A stretch of 64,000 nucleotides of DNA from Streptomyces finlayi (GCF_014216315.1 NZ_CP045703.1:116510-180509), one strand, 5' to 3'; positions 1-8,676 are shown, counted from the first letter of the stretch. Notes: generated by a model not told the origin, from the sequence alone. Program-made: numbers and translations.

Positions 1-242
1 GTGGGACGCACGTGCCGCGGCGGTCAGGACCGTCTCGACCGGTGCCGCGCCGTAGGCTGCGGTGGACGGCGCGCCGGACCGGGCGGCCCGGCCCTCCGGA
101 TCGCCGTCCGCTCCGGGGACCCCTCGTTGGCTGCTGCTCATTCCCTGCCCTCCTGCTGGAGTTGGGTGCCGCATCCGCCGACCGGCGGCGCGAAAAGCGT
201 GGCCGGTCCGGTCGCCGCGACCGGAGCGTCCGACCGGCCCTC

Positions 243-867
243 TCACCGGAGCACCAATCCCGAGTACCGGCCGACCGCCCGCAGCACCTCGCCTTGTGCC
301 AGGGCGCCGGCCATCAGTTCGATGTCCTCGACCATCGAGCGGTCCACTCCCAGCATCGGAACCAGGGACCGGACGACGTCGTACACCACCCTGTGCCGCC
401 GGAATGCCCCTCACCGATGAGAGTGCTCGCCACGTGGGCCAGGGGTGTCGTGTCCCCGCCCGCGCCCAGGGAACCGACTTCCGGGACGGCCGGCGCCAAT
501 CTGTGGTTGAGGTGCCCTGCGAGCCGTTCGAGCACCACGGGACGCACAGCGGAGTACCCCTTGGCCAGCGAACACAGCTGGGCCACGACGATGACCCTGG
601 CTCGTCCTCGGGGAACAGCGGTCCGATGCCGGTGCTGTGGCTGCGGATCAGATCGGCCTGGACCTCGCTCTCCGCGTCGGTGCCGGTCTGCGCCACCGCG
701 CCGTCGTCGCACGGTGTCACCCCGCCGATCGGCACGGCCTGGCGGACGAGATCCTCCAGCGCCTCCCTGCCGGCGCGCGCCTTGGCCACGGCGCTCCGGT
801 CGAGGAGTACCCGCGCGCAGTCCTCGGCGACGTCGTTCCGGAGCACTGACAACAGCTCACTCCTCAC
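243..867 (-). pseudogene. Relic of a MIO-type L-tyrosine 2,3-aminomutase
   Basis: Reading the minus strand gives three pieces of one aromatic amino-acid aminomutase/ammonia-lyase in different frames. The N-terminal piece ends in SHSTGIGPLFPEDE. After a frameshift comes the centre, with SLAKGYSAVRPVVLERL and then GSLGAGGDTTPLAHVASTLI. After a further shift and a deletion of roughly 300 residues comes a C-terminal piece with VPMLGVDRSMVEDIEL, ending at a TGA at 245-243. The family's MIO prosthetic group forms from Ala-Ser-Gly, and here the serine is glycine (GAGGD). Wording and spacing match the C-1027-type tyrosine aminomutases (SgcC4 class) better than histidine ammonia-lyases, judged from memory of the family. 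The gene cannot make active enzyme. It implies that an ancestral pathway used beta-tyrosine. Confidence 0.85.
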
Positions 868-1326
868 GTCGTGCCACCACGCCGGCGGACCGGGGAGCGG
901 CTGTCAGGTCCAGTCCGCGCTGCGCTGAACACCCGGAGGAAGCGTGACTTCGCCGGTTCCCTCCCTCATCGGCCGAAGCCGGGCGGCGCCGGACCGGGCA
1001 GCGGTTCCTGCCGAGCCGTTCCACTGTCGGTCGCGCACCGGCCCGGCCGCGTCTCCCCCCGTGCGCAGTCGTCGGCGGCCTCGCGTCCCCAGGACCGGGT
1101 CCGCGCCGGGGACGCCCGCCGGAACGCGGTCCACCTCTCCGCCTTCTCGTGCCGGCCGCCCCTCTGCGCCGCCCTCCTCCGCCGCACCGGGAATCGCGGA
1201 ACTGGGTGACGACGGGAGATGCGTACGCGCTCGCCGACGGCGGAAACTCCGGGTAGCGGCGATGCCGCGCGACGGTTTTCGGACCTCCGGAACCTGCCGT
1301 CCGAAGAACGGAAGGAATCGATCGAC
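868..1326. other. Intergenic region upstream of metK
   Basis: About 460 bases with no ORF of convincing coding bias. The right end carries the ribosome site GGAAGGA of metK. The promoter of metK presumably lies here, but I see no clear -35/-10 pair. Confidence 0.4.
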
Positions 1327-2562
1327 ATGACTGGGAGACTGTTCACCTCGGAGTCCGTCACCGAAGGGCACCCCGACAAGATCGCCGACCGGATCAGCGA
1401 CACCGTCCTAGACGCGCTCCTGCGCCAGGACCCGGCTGCACGGGTCGCCGTCGAGACTCTGATCACCACGGGCCAGGTGCACATCGCGGGCGAGGTCACC
1501 ACCACCGCGTACGCGCCGATCGCGCAACTGGTCCGCGACGCCGTCCTGGAGATCGGCTACAACTCGTCGCTCAAGGGCTTCGACGGCGCCTCCTGCGGAA
1601 TCTCCGTGTCCATCAGCGCCCAGTCCCCGGACATCGCACAGGGCGTCGACACCGCGTACGAGACGCGCACCGGCGAGGGACCGGCGGGAGACGAGCTGGA
1701 CCGGCAGGGCGCCGGCGACCAAGGCCTCATGTTCGGCTACGCCTGCGACGAAACCCCCGAGCTGATGCCGCTGCCCATCCATCTCGCGCACCGCCTCTCC
1801 GAGCGCCTCTCGGCGGTCCGGCGCAACGGCACCTGTGCCTACCTGCGCCCCGACGGCAAGACCCAGGTCACGATTGAGTACGACGGGGACAGGGCCGTCC
1901 GGCTCGACACTGTCGTCGTCTCCACCCAGCACGCCGTCGGCATCAGCCTGGAGTCGCTCCTCACCCCGGACATCCAGGAGTTCGTCGTCGAGCCGGAGCT
2001 GAAGGCCCTGGCCGAGGCGGGAGTTTCCCTGGAGACCGACGGCTACCGGCTCCTGGTCAACCCGACAGGGCGCTTCGAGGTCGGCGGCCCGATGGGCGAC
2101 GCGGGCCTGACCGGACGGAAGATCATCGTCGACACCTACGGCGGCATGGCCCGCCACGGCGGCGGCGCGTTCTCCGGAAAGGACCCGTCCAAGGTGGACC
2201 GCTCCGCGGCGTACGCCATGCGCTGGGTGGCGAAGAACGTCGTCGCCGCCGGGCTCGCACGGCGCTGCGAGGTCCAGGTCGCGTACGCCATCGGCAAGGC
2301 CGAACCGGTCGGCTTGTTCGTTGAGACCTTCGGCACCGAGACCGTCCCCGTGGACCGCGTGCAGCGGGCCATCAGCGAGGTCTTCGATCTGCGCCCGGCG
2401 GCCATCATCCGCGATCTCGACCTGTTGCGGCCGATCTACGCGTCGACCGCGGCCTACGGTCATTTCGGCCGCGAGCTGCCCGACTTCACCTGGGAGCGCA
2501 TCGATCGGGCCGGAGCCCTGCGCCGTGCCGTCAGCGGGCTGGACGGACCCGCTGGGCCCTGA
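1327..2562 (+). CDS. metK: S-adenosylmethionine synthetase
   Basis: Makes S-adenosylmethionine from methionine and ATP in the cytosol. The 411-residue product has the family signatures: GHPDKIAD near residues 14-21, GAGDQGLMFGY at 128-138 and the glycine-rich GGGAFSGKDP near 280. Length is normal. The ATG at 1327 is chosen because MTGRLFTSESVTEGHPDKI is the usual N-terminus and a GGAAGGA ribosome site sits just upstream; the open frame itself runs back to 1219. Lying beside a pathway with several methyltransferases, it is probably a dedicated second copy that raises SAM supply rather than the housekeeping gene. That is inference, because the rest of the genome is not visible. Confidence 0.95.
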   Translation: MTGRLFTSESVTEGHPDKIADRISDTVLDALLRQDPAARVAVETLITTGQVHIAGEVTTTAYAPIAQLVRDAVLEIGYNSSLKGFDGASCGISVSISAQSPDIAQGVDTAYETRTGEGPAGDELDRQGAGDQGLMFGYACDETPELMPLPIHLAHRLSERLSAVRRNGTCAYLRPDGKTQVTIEYDGDRAVRLDTVVVSTQHAVGISLESLLTPDIQEFVVEPELKALAEAGVSLETDGYRLLVNPTGRFEVGGPMGDAGLTGRKIIVDTYGGMARHGGGAFSGKDPSKVDRSAAYAMRWVAKNVVAAGLARRCEVQVAYAIGKAEPVGLFVETFGTETVPVDRVQRAISEVFDLRPAAIIRDLDLLRPIYASTAAYGHFGRELPDFTWERIDRAGALRRAVSGLDGPAGP

Positions 2563-2818
2563 GGAGACCACGGCCGCGGACGACCCAGGCGCCGGCGGGG
2601 CCGGGACGGTCTCCGCGGGGGAGACGACGGGCGGTGCCGTATCGGTGCCATTTCTGGTGCCGCCTGGCAGTGCGACACCGTCCGGCGGCCCGGATGGCTC
2701 CGCAAGCCCGGTCCCGGGACCGCGGAACCCCAGATCCTGAGTACGCGGACGCACCGGTGCGCAGGACGAACCGGCGGGCAGGGGGCGCGTCCGTACTCCG
2801 TCCGCGGTGCCGGGCCGG

Positions 2819-4051
2819 TCAGACCTTGGCGCCCGGCACCTTGCCACGGGACTTGAGCAGGCACTCCGCCGCGAGGCGCCAGATGGTCGCCGCGAGGTCG
2901 ATGTTGGACGACTCCTGGGCGTGCAGCGCGATCCTCTGCAGGCCGGCCATGCCCGCGTCCTCGTCGCCCTCGAGGATGCGCAGCTGGTTGTCCAGGACGT
3001 CGAGCCTGATCCGGCCCCGGTAGGACATCCGCAGTTCGGACTCTCCGAGTTGGCCGAGCAGGGCGCGGGCGTCCTCGAACCTGTTCTCGTGGAAGGCCAG
3101 ATGGGCCTTGAGAGCGGTCAGCTCGTGTTCCATCGCGGAGGTTCTGGCGAAGGGCAGCCCCGCCTCCACTGCCTCGATGTACTGTTGGGCGGCATCAGGC
3201 TCGGGCGGGAACTTCTGCAGGTGCAGATCGGCCGCGGTGAGCCGCAGCCGCAACCACAGCGTCAGGTTCTCCCGGCTGTCGAACCGGTCGAGGGCCTGTT
3301 CCAACAGCTCTTGTGCGCGCGTGAAGTCACCCTGGCGCACCCGCACGGCGACCACGGTCCACATGGCCTCGGCCCACAGCCCGTCGCTACGGCCCTCGAC
3401 CAGGGCGGCCAGTTCTTCGGTGTGCCGCCGGGCGTCGGGCAGCCGCCCCGCCTCGGCCTCCACGGAGACCAGCACGAGGAGGGCCTCGGCCATGTCCTGC
3501 GCGGACAGCCCGTTCTCCTGGGCCAGCCGGTGGGCTGTGGTGGCCGCGTTGACGGCGGGGACGATCTCGCCGGACGTGCGCAGCGACCGGGCGAGCCGGG
3601 TCAGCGCCCTGCAGCGCAGTTCGGCCAGGCCGATCTCCTCGCTGAGTACGACAAGCTCGTCGAGGTAGGCGCGCTCAGTGGTGTTCTCACCCTGCCGGCG
3701 CTTCCACTGGGCGAGCAGCCACAGGGCCTGCCAGCGCAGCATCGGGTCCTGCGTCTGTGCCGACTCCAGTGCCTCGGCGAGCAGCCTGCTGGTCTCGTCC
3801 GAGTCCAGGGAGGTGGCGATCGACAGACTCTGTGCCAGGGACGTGGTCTGCGCCTTCTCGAACTCCGACGGGCTGATGCCCAGTTGGTCGGCGAGATGTG
3901 CCACGGCCCGATCCGTGGGCTGCCGGGCTCCCGATTCCAGGCGTGACAGGTATCCGGTGGACATGCCGTCGCCGGCGAGAACGGCCTGGGAAAGGCCTCG
4001 CTCGGTCCTCAGTTGCCTGAGCCGGCGTCCGAAGGATGGCTGTTCTAGCAC
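2819..4051 (-). CDS. XRE-family helix-turn-helix regulator with TPR-like C-terminal domain
   Basis: Predicted DNA-binding regulator of about 410 residues. Residues 1-60 form an XRE/Cro helix-turn-helix (FGRRLRQLRTERGLSQAVLA, then TGYLSRLESGARQPT). The remainder is a leucine/alanine-rich array of helical pairs typical of TPR sensor domains, which in this class may bind a peptide or small molecule. I prefer the GTG at 4051 (VLEQPSF) over the upstream ATG at 4117, because the helix-turn-helix begins at once and the longer version adds unrelated residues. It diverges from the carrier-protein gene across a 296-base region with GGCAAGTTG/TTGCCA elements, so it is the best candidate for the pathway-specific regulator. 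No StrR- or SARP-type activator is seen in the window. Confidence 0.8.
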   Translation of the reverse strand: MLEQPSFGRRLRQLRTERGLSQAVLAGDGMSTGYLSRLESGARQPTDRAVAHLADQLGISPSEFEKAQTTSLAQSLSIATSLDSDETSRLLAEALESAQTQDPMLRWQALWLLAQWKRRQGENTTERAYLDELVVLSEEIGLAELRCRALTRLARSLRTSGEIVPAVNAATTAHRLAQENGLSAQDMAEALLVLVSVEAEAGRLPDARRHTEELAALVEGRSDGLWAEAMWTVVAVRVRQGDFTRAQELLEQALDRFDSRENLTLWLRLRLTAADLHLQKFPPEPDAAQQYIEAVEAGLPFARTSAMEHELTALKAHLAFHENRFEDARALLGQLGESELRMSYRGRIRLDVLDNQLRILEGDEDAGMAGLQRIALHAQESSNIDLAATIWRLAAECLLKSRGKVPGAKV

Positions 4052-4244
4052 GTGATTGCCCCAACAGTGGATGGACTGGATACGTTCCCACCGGGTCGCT
4101 TGCCATGCCTGTGGCACAACTTTTCTACCTTATGCCAGACGGTACCATCCCGTCCTTGTCCTTGGCAAAACGAGTGCTCCCGCAACCGGAGCGCCGAAGT
4201 CATCGACCCCCACTCGGGCCCAGTGAGGGTATGGAAAAGAGGTA

Positions 4245-4283
4245 GGCAAGTTGTTGCCAAATTAACTGCCAACGGCGTACGCT
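4245..4283 (+). promoter_or_regulatory. Promoter of the carrier-protein gene with GGCAAGTTG element
   Basis: A -35 box TTGCCA at 4254-4259 and a -10 box TACGCT at 4278-4283 are separated by 18 bases, in an AT-rich island that stands out from the surrounding DNA. GGCAAGTTG at 4245-4253 abuts the -35 box, and further TGCCA/TGGCAA copies follow. The same GGCAAGTTG plus TTGCCA-N18-TAGCTT arrangement recurs at 5206-5262, suggesting a shared regulator-binding site. Confidence 0.5.
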
Positions 4284-4347
4284 TTTTGGCAACATGGAGG
4301 GTCGGGCGCACTGGCCCCGTTCCGACGAAGCCCCAGGAGTGGCCCCA

Positions 4348-4668
4348 ATGCCTCGTGACCGCTCTGACGCCGTTGCGACGTCAGCCCTCTCCTCGCCGTC
4401 CGCCGCGTACCACGCGGCCGATACCCCGCCCCCCGCCGATTCGACCGACGAGGTGCGGGAGTTCATGGTCCGGACGTGGAGCGAACTGCTCGGCCGGTCC
4501 GACCTCACCGAGCACTCCGACTTCTTCGTCCGCGGTGGTGACTCGCTGCTGATCAACCGTCTGGTACGCCGGATCGGGGAGAAGTTCGGCGCCAAGGTGT
4601 CGCTGTACGACATGTCGCGGCGGAACCTGGTCGATCAGGTCGCACTGGTGCACAGCGCGCGGACGTAG
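4348..4668 (+). CDS. Free-standing peptidyl carrier protein
   Basis: Small thiolation protein of about 106 residues. The C-terminal 75 residues are a phosphopantetheine-carrier fold with the attachment motif FFVRGGDSLLINRL, in which the serine of GGDS would carry the arm. A Pro/Ala/Ser-rich N-terminal stretch precedes it. The ATG at 4348 has AGGAG 10 bases upstream; the alternative ATG at 4294 would lie within about 5 bases of the predicted transcription start. Stand-alone carriers of this type (SgcC2 class) hold an aryl amino acid while flavin enzymes chlorinate and hydroxylate it. It lies 34 kb from the A-T protein that could load it, and that protein has its own carrier domain, so the division of labour is unclear. 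Confidence 0.85.
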   Translation: MPRDRSDAVATSALSSPSAAYHAADTPPPADSTDEVREFMVRTWSELLGRSDLTEHSDFFVRGGDSLLINRLVRRIGEKFGAKVSLYDMSRRNLVDQVALVHSART

Positions 4669-5205
4669 CAGCGCGCCGACGCGGCTGCCGGATGCCGCCG
4701 ACCGCCCGGCGGGGACGGCTTCGGGTCCGGACGTCGGCCTCCGGGCTGCGCCTGGACTGACTTCCCCGGCCCGGGCCGGCGCATCCGCCGAGGCGACGGA
4801 GTCGTCCCGGCGCCGGTCGCGTGGGGACGGGACGGCGGCCCGTGGGGCCGGGGTGAGGTCCGGGCGCGGATGACGGCGGTCCCGCGAGCGAGGACGGAAG
4901 ACGTTCGCGGAGCGTCGCAAGGGCGTCATGGTGCGGGGTCCCTGCGGCCGATGACCGATGCGGGATGACGGGAGCGGTCGGCGGGGTGTCCGGGCCGCTC
5001 GGAGCCCGGCGTCCCCGGTGCGCCGGCTGGAGCGGCCGCATCCAGCATCCGCTCCGGGTGCCGGGTCGTGCCGGTGGCGAGCCCCCGAGTGACGAGCCGG
5101 GAAGCCCGGCGGACCCGGGAGGACTCCGGCCGGTGGGACACCGCTGAGCGATCCGGCGGAACGGTCCGGGAGCGCCCTGCGCGGCGTCAAGATCCCGCCC
5201 ACAAT
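4669..5205. other. Intergenic stretch without a recognisable gene
   Basis: Very GC-rich DNA with long chance ORFs on both strands but no family motif and no frame with convincing codon bias. It ends at the AT-rich promoter island at 5206. Confidence 0.5.
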
Positions 5206-5262
5206 GGCAAGTTGCCTAAGTTTGGTAAATAGTTGCCAGCTGGAAGACCGCCTCGCTAGCTT
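5206..5262 (+). promoter_or_regulatory. Promoter of the small-ORF locus with GGCAAGTTG element
   Basis: TTGCCA at 5233-5238 and TAGCTT at 5257-5262 have an 18-base spacer, with GGCAAGTTG at 5206-5214 upstream. Box identity, spacer length and the upstream nonamer repeat those at 4245-4283, so both transcripts are probably controlled together. Confidence 0.5.
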
Positions 5263-5320
5263 CGGCCTCACGTTCGACGCCGGTACCAGTGCTCGCTCCA
5301 CCGAATCCCGAGGAGTCCCG

Positions 5321-5532
5321 ATGGCGAAGCCGAGCCGCTCGCGGGGCCGGCGGGACGAGGACGCGGACCCGCTTCTCCAGGCGGGCACGTCCGCGGAACC
5401 CGAGGCCGCTGGCCGGACGACGGCGGCTCGGACGTGTCGTCCGCGGCCCTCCGCCCGTCTCCGGCGCGTATGCCGATCAGCGGCGGGAGCACCTCGGAGA
5501 GCTGGGCGATCAGGCTGGCGCGGAACCGCTGA
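5321..5532 (+). pseudogene. Small ORF with coding bias that switches frame (possible relic)
   Basis: Starting at an ATG with GAGGAG eight bases upstream, codons have G/C third positions for about 30 residues (MAKPSRSRGRRDEDADPLLQ onward). The bias then moves to the frame one base earlier (codon starts at 5416, 5419 and so on), giving DDGGSDVSSAALRPSPAR and on to a TGA at 5530-5532. This is what a small gene with one frameshift looks like. I do not recognise the product. Read straight through in the first frame it would fuse to the next small ORF. Confidence 0.35.
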
Positions 5533-5545
5533 AGGCAAGACCCCC

Positions 5546-5698
5546 ATGAGCTACATCCGGCCCTTCAGGGCCACCCCGTCGAACACCTATACGGAGGCTC
5601 CCATGCGTACCGCCCTGCCCGCTGCTCAGCATGCCGACGGCCCCGGCAGTCCGATCCCCGACGGCCCCGGCGACCCCGGTGAACTCGACTGGCCCTGA
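5546..5698 (+). CDS. Small acidic peptide of unknown function
   Basis: A 50-residue ORF, MSYIRPFRATPSNTYTEAPM onward, ending in GDPGELDWP. About 80 percent of its codons end in G or C. An internal ATG at 5603 has a near-perfect GGAGG six to seven bases upstream and would give a 31-residue peptide. The locus is bracketed by the promoter at 5206-5262 and a perfect hairpin at 5731-5758, so it looks like a small transcription unit of its own. It has no cysteine and no recognisable RiPP-leader motif, and there is no RiPP-modifying enzyme nearby. It could be a signalling or leader peptide or a decayed gene. I do not recognise it. Confidence 0.4.
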   Translation: MSYIRPFRATPSNTYTEAPMRTALPAAQHADGPGSPIPDGPGDPGELDWP

Positions 5699-5730
5699 TC
5701 CGTTGAGCCGACGCGCGTCACCTGCGCTGC

Positions 5731-5758
5731 GGACGGCCCGGCTCTCCCCGGGCCGTCC
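5731..5758 (+). terminator. Strong hairpin terminator
   Basis: A perfect 11-base stem (GGACGGCCCGG at 5731-5741 pairing with 5748-5758) with a 6-base loop, 33 bases after the small ORF. There is no U-tract, as is usual in Streptomyces. Confidence 0.7.
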
Positions 5759-5872
5759 GGCTGCCGCGCGCGGTGTTCACGGCACGCCAGGAGATGAGCC
5801 GCAGGGCGCCCGCGGGGTCGTATAAGGCCGGGCCCCTAACCGCCTGGCGACAGATTCTGGAGGCGATCGCTG

Positions 5873-6952
5873 GTGAAAGCACTTGTGCTGACGGGCGGAT
5901 CAGGCGTCCGCCTCCGTCCGTTCACGTATTCCACGCCGAAACAGCTCATCCCCCTTGCGAACAAACCGGTCCTGGAGCACGTGGTCACCCACCTTCGCGA
6001 GCTGGGAGTGACGGAGATCTGCCTCCTCACCGGCGACTGGGCGGACGCCATCTCCGCGGTCATGGGGGACGGGTCCCGCCTCGGCGTGAGTCTCACTTAT
6101 CTCCGCCAGGACCAGCCGCTGGGTCTGGCCCACGCGGTGCAGACCGCCCGTCCTTTCCTGGGCGACGACGACTTCCTGATGTATCTGGGCGACAACATCC
6201 TGGCCGATGCGGCCGGCAGGGTCGCCGAGATCGTCGCGGAGTTCCGGGAGCGCCGTCCCGCGGCGGGCCTGGTCGTGCAGAAGGTGGCTGACCCGCGCGC
6301 CTACGGCGTGGCCGAGGTGGACACCGACGGATCGGTGCTGCGGCTGGTGGAGAAGCCGCCACAGCCGCGCACCGACCTCGCAGTCGTGGGCCTGTACTAC
6401 TTCACCGCGGCCATCCACGAGGCGACGGACGCCATCACGCCCAGCGCGCGGGGCGAGCTGGAGATCACCGACGCCGTGCAGTGGCTGATCGGCCGGGGAA
6501 GCGAGGTCGTCGCTCGCCGGTACAGCGGCTTCTGGAAAGACGTCGGCCAGGCCGTCGACGTCCTCCAGTGCAACCGGTGGCTGCTCGGCGAGCTGACCAC
6601 CGACGTCAGGGGCGAGGTCGATCCGGTCAGCGAACTGTGTGGTCAGGTAGTCATCGAACCCGGCGCCCGGGTCGTCCGCTCCCGCATCGAAGGGCCGGCG
6701 ATCATCGGGGAGGGCACGCTCATCGAGGACAGCTGGATCGGGCCGGGCACCTCCATCGGACGCGACTGCGTGGTGCGCGACACCTACCTGCTCGACTCGG
6801 TCGTGCTCCAAGGCGCCAGCATCCGCACGCCCCGTCGTCTGCACGGTTCCCTAGTCGGCCGGTTCGCCACGGTCGGCCCCGGCGAGCAGGGCGATCCCGG
6901 CCACCGCCTCATGATCGGTGACCATGCGCGGATCGAGATGACCGTTGCCTGA
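5873..6952 (+). CDS. Glucose-1-phosphate nucleotidyltransferase (long RmlA/StrD type)
   Basis: Couples glucose-1-phosphate to an NTP to give NDP-glucose, the entry point of deoxysugar pathways. The 359-residue protein starts at GTG 5873 (MKALVLTGGSGVRLRPFTYS), with the nucleotide-binding LTGGSGxRLRP loop at residues 6-16, PKQLIPLANKP after it and YLGDNI near residue 105. The last 100 residues are left-handed beta-helix repeats (IIGEGTLIEDSWIGPGTSIG). The long form with a beta-helix tail is typical of antibiotic clusters. The rest of the cluster uses UDP-sugar enzymes and has no TDP-glucose 4,6-dehydratase, so the nucleotide used here is uncertain. Confidence 0.9.
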   Translation: MKALVLTGGSGVRLRPFTYSTPKQLIPLANKPVLEHVVTHLRELGVTEICLLTGDWADAISAVMGDGSRLGVSLTYLRQDQPLGLAHAVQTARPFLGDDDFLMYLGDNILADAAGRVAEIVAEFRERRPAAGLVVQKVADPRAYGVAEVDTDGSVLRLVEKPPQPRTDLAVVGLYYFTAAIHEATDAITPSARGELEITDAVQWLIGRGSEVVARRYSGFWKDVGQAVDVLQCNRWLLGELTTDVRGEVDPVSELCGQVVIEPGARVVRSRIEGPAIIGEGTLIEDSWIGPGTSIGRDCVVRDTYLLDSVVLQGASIRTPRRLHGSLVGRFATVGPGEQGDPGHRLMIGDHARIEMTVA

Positions 6953-7332
6953 GGCACGGCTTCAGAACGGTTCCGGCGCCCCCAGCACCCGCCGAAGCCC
7001 CGTCCGGCGGCCGGAGGCCACCGGGGGACGCCGGCCGGCCGGACCACCCTGCCGCCCTCGACGCCGAGGCGAAGGTCCCGGCGACGCGCGGGCGGGGACG
7101 TGTCCGCCCGCGCCGTACGCCGTCGGCACGTCCGGCCGCCTGCCCACGCCGTCCGGCCCGGCGCCTGTCTCATGCTCCGTCCGGCCGCGCCCCTGATCCG
7201 AGGATGCCGTCGCCCGCCCGGAACGCGGCCTGCCGTCCGCGCCCTCGACCCGCTTCGAAGAGAGCCGATTCTCCGGACCCGTCGGCTCGCTCGACACCGA
7301 CCGATGGCCGGACACATTCCTGAGGAGTTCTC
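6953..7332. other. Intergenic stretch
   Basis: 380 bases of GC-rich sequence without a convincing gene. It ends in the GAGGAG ribosome site of the antiporter. Confidence 0.4.
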
Positions 7333-8676
7333 GTGCTGGTAGCTCCGGTGCCGTCCATCGATTCCCACTCGCTGCTCATCTTCCTGCTCCAGGTGTGCAC
7401 GCTCCTCTTCCTCGCCATCGTGATGGGCCGCCTGGCGGGGCGCGTGGGGATGCCTCCGATCGTGGGAGAGCTGACCGCGGGCGTCCTCGTGGGGCCGTCG
7501 CTGATGGGGTGGCTGGCGCCGGGTCTCTCCGGCTGGCTGCTGCCGGCCGATCCGGCGCAGACCCACATGCTCGACGCCGTCGGGCAGATCGCCGTCCTGC
7601 TCCTGGTGGGCCTCACCGGAGCCGAGGTCGACCTCGGCATGATGCGCCGCCGCGGCCGTACGGCCGTGCAGATCAGCCTGTCAGGGCTGATCATCCCCCT
7701 CGGGCTCGGCATCGCCGTGGGCTATCCGCTGGCGGGGATCCTCTCCCCCGGCGGGTCCGGCACGACGGTCTTCGCGCTCTTCCTGGGCGTCGCCATGTGC
7801 GTCAGCGCGATCCCTGTCATCGCCAAGACGCTCATGGACATGAACCTCATCCACCGAAACGTGGGCCAGCTGATGCTCATCGCCGGCATGATCGACGATG
7901 CCTTCGGATGGTTCATGCTGTCGATCGTCTCCGCGATGGCCGTCGGCGGTCTCGGTGGGGCTGACATCGCGCTCACGCTGGTGCGCATGCTGCTCGTCCT
8001 GCTCGTGGCGGTGCTGATCGGGCGTCCCCTCATCCGGACGGCTCTCCGGTGGCACACCGGCTCCCCGGAGCGAGTTGTCGCGATGGTCTCCGTGCTGATC
8101 CTGCTCGCCGCCGCCGGTACCCAGTCCCTCGAACTGGAAGCCGTCTTCGGGGCCTTCCTCTGCGGCCTCCTCATCGGCTCCTCCAAGGAGTTCACCCCGG
8201 AGCACACGAGCTCGCTCCGTACCGTCGTCGTCGGGGTACTGGCTCCGCTGTTCTTCGCCACCGCCGGACTGCGGGTCGACCTCAGGGCGCTGGCCCGGCT
8301 CGAGGTGCTGGCGGCTGCCCTGGCGGTACTCGTCGTCGCGGTCGTCGGCAAGTTCGCCGGGGCCTACATCGGAGCCCGGCTGAGCCGGATGAGCAAGTGG
8401 GAGGCGCTGGCGCTCGGCGCCGGGATGAACGCCCGCGGAGTGATCGAGGTCATCGTCGCGATGGTCGGCCTGCGGCTGGGGATCCTGGACACCACCACCT
8501 ACACCATCGTGGTCCTCGTCGCCGTGGCGACCTCCGTGATGGCGCCGCCCCTGCTGCGCGTGGCCATGAGACGCGTCGAGCACACCGAGGAGGAACAACT
8601 CCGCCTGCGCTCGCGGGGCGAGGAGTGGAACGAGAACAGCCTCGTGGTCGAGGTCCGCGAGCCGAAAGGGCTGTGA
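7333..8676 (+). CDS. CPA2-family cation:proton antiporter
   Basis: Integral membrane protein of 447 residues with about 12 hydrophobic segments. The first begins at residue 13 (LLIFLLQVCTLLFLAIVMG), followed by the family motif MPPIVGELTAGVLVGPSLMG. The translocation segment carries MIDDAFGWFML near residue 195, whose acidic pair is the usual ion site, and the C-terminal half has a conserved GAGMNARGVIE. It starts at GTG 7333 after GAGGAG. The family exchanges Na+ or K+ for protons. Antiporters of this type sit at the edge of several antibiotic clusters and may give pH or efflux-related self-protection, but a generic role is equally possible. No TrkA regulatory domain is fused to it. Confidence 0.88.
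   Translation: MLVAPVPSIDSHSLLIFLLQVCTLLFLAIVMGRLAGRVGMPPIVGELTAGVLVGPSLMGWLAPGLSGWLLPADPAQTHMLDAVGQIAVLLLVGLTGAEVDLGMMRRRGRTAVQISLSGLIIPLGLGIAVGYPLAGILSPGGSGTTVFALFLGVAMCVSAIPVIAKTLMDMNLIHRNVGQLMLIAGMIDDAFGWFMLSIVSAMAVGGLGGADIALTLVRMLLVLLVAVLIGRPLIRTALRWHTGSPERVVAMVSVLILLAAAGTQSLELEAVFGAFLCGLLIGSSKEFTPEHTSSLRTVVVGVLAPLFFATAGLRVDLRALARLEVLAAALAVLVVAVVGKFAGAYIGARLSRMSKWEALALGAGMNARGVIEVIVAMVGLRLGILDTTTYTIVVLVAVATSVMAPPLLRVAMRRVEHTEEEQLRLRSRGEEWNENSLVVEVREPKGL

Noticed and set aside
904..2847. Long minus-strand ORFs antisense to metK
   Set aside because: They lack family motifs and their length follows from the high GC of metK on the other strand.
5546..5698. RiPP precursor peptide
   Set aside because: No ATP-grasp, radical SAM, LanM/LanC, YcaO or protease gene is in the cluster, and there is no cysteine or recognised leader motif. 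Kept only as an unknown small ORF.
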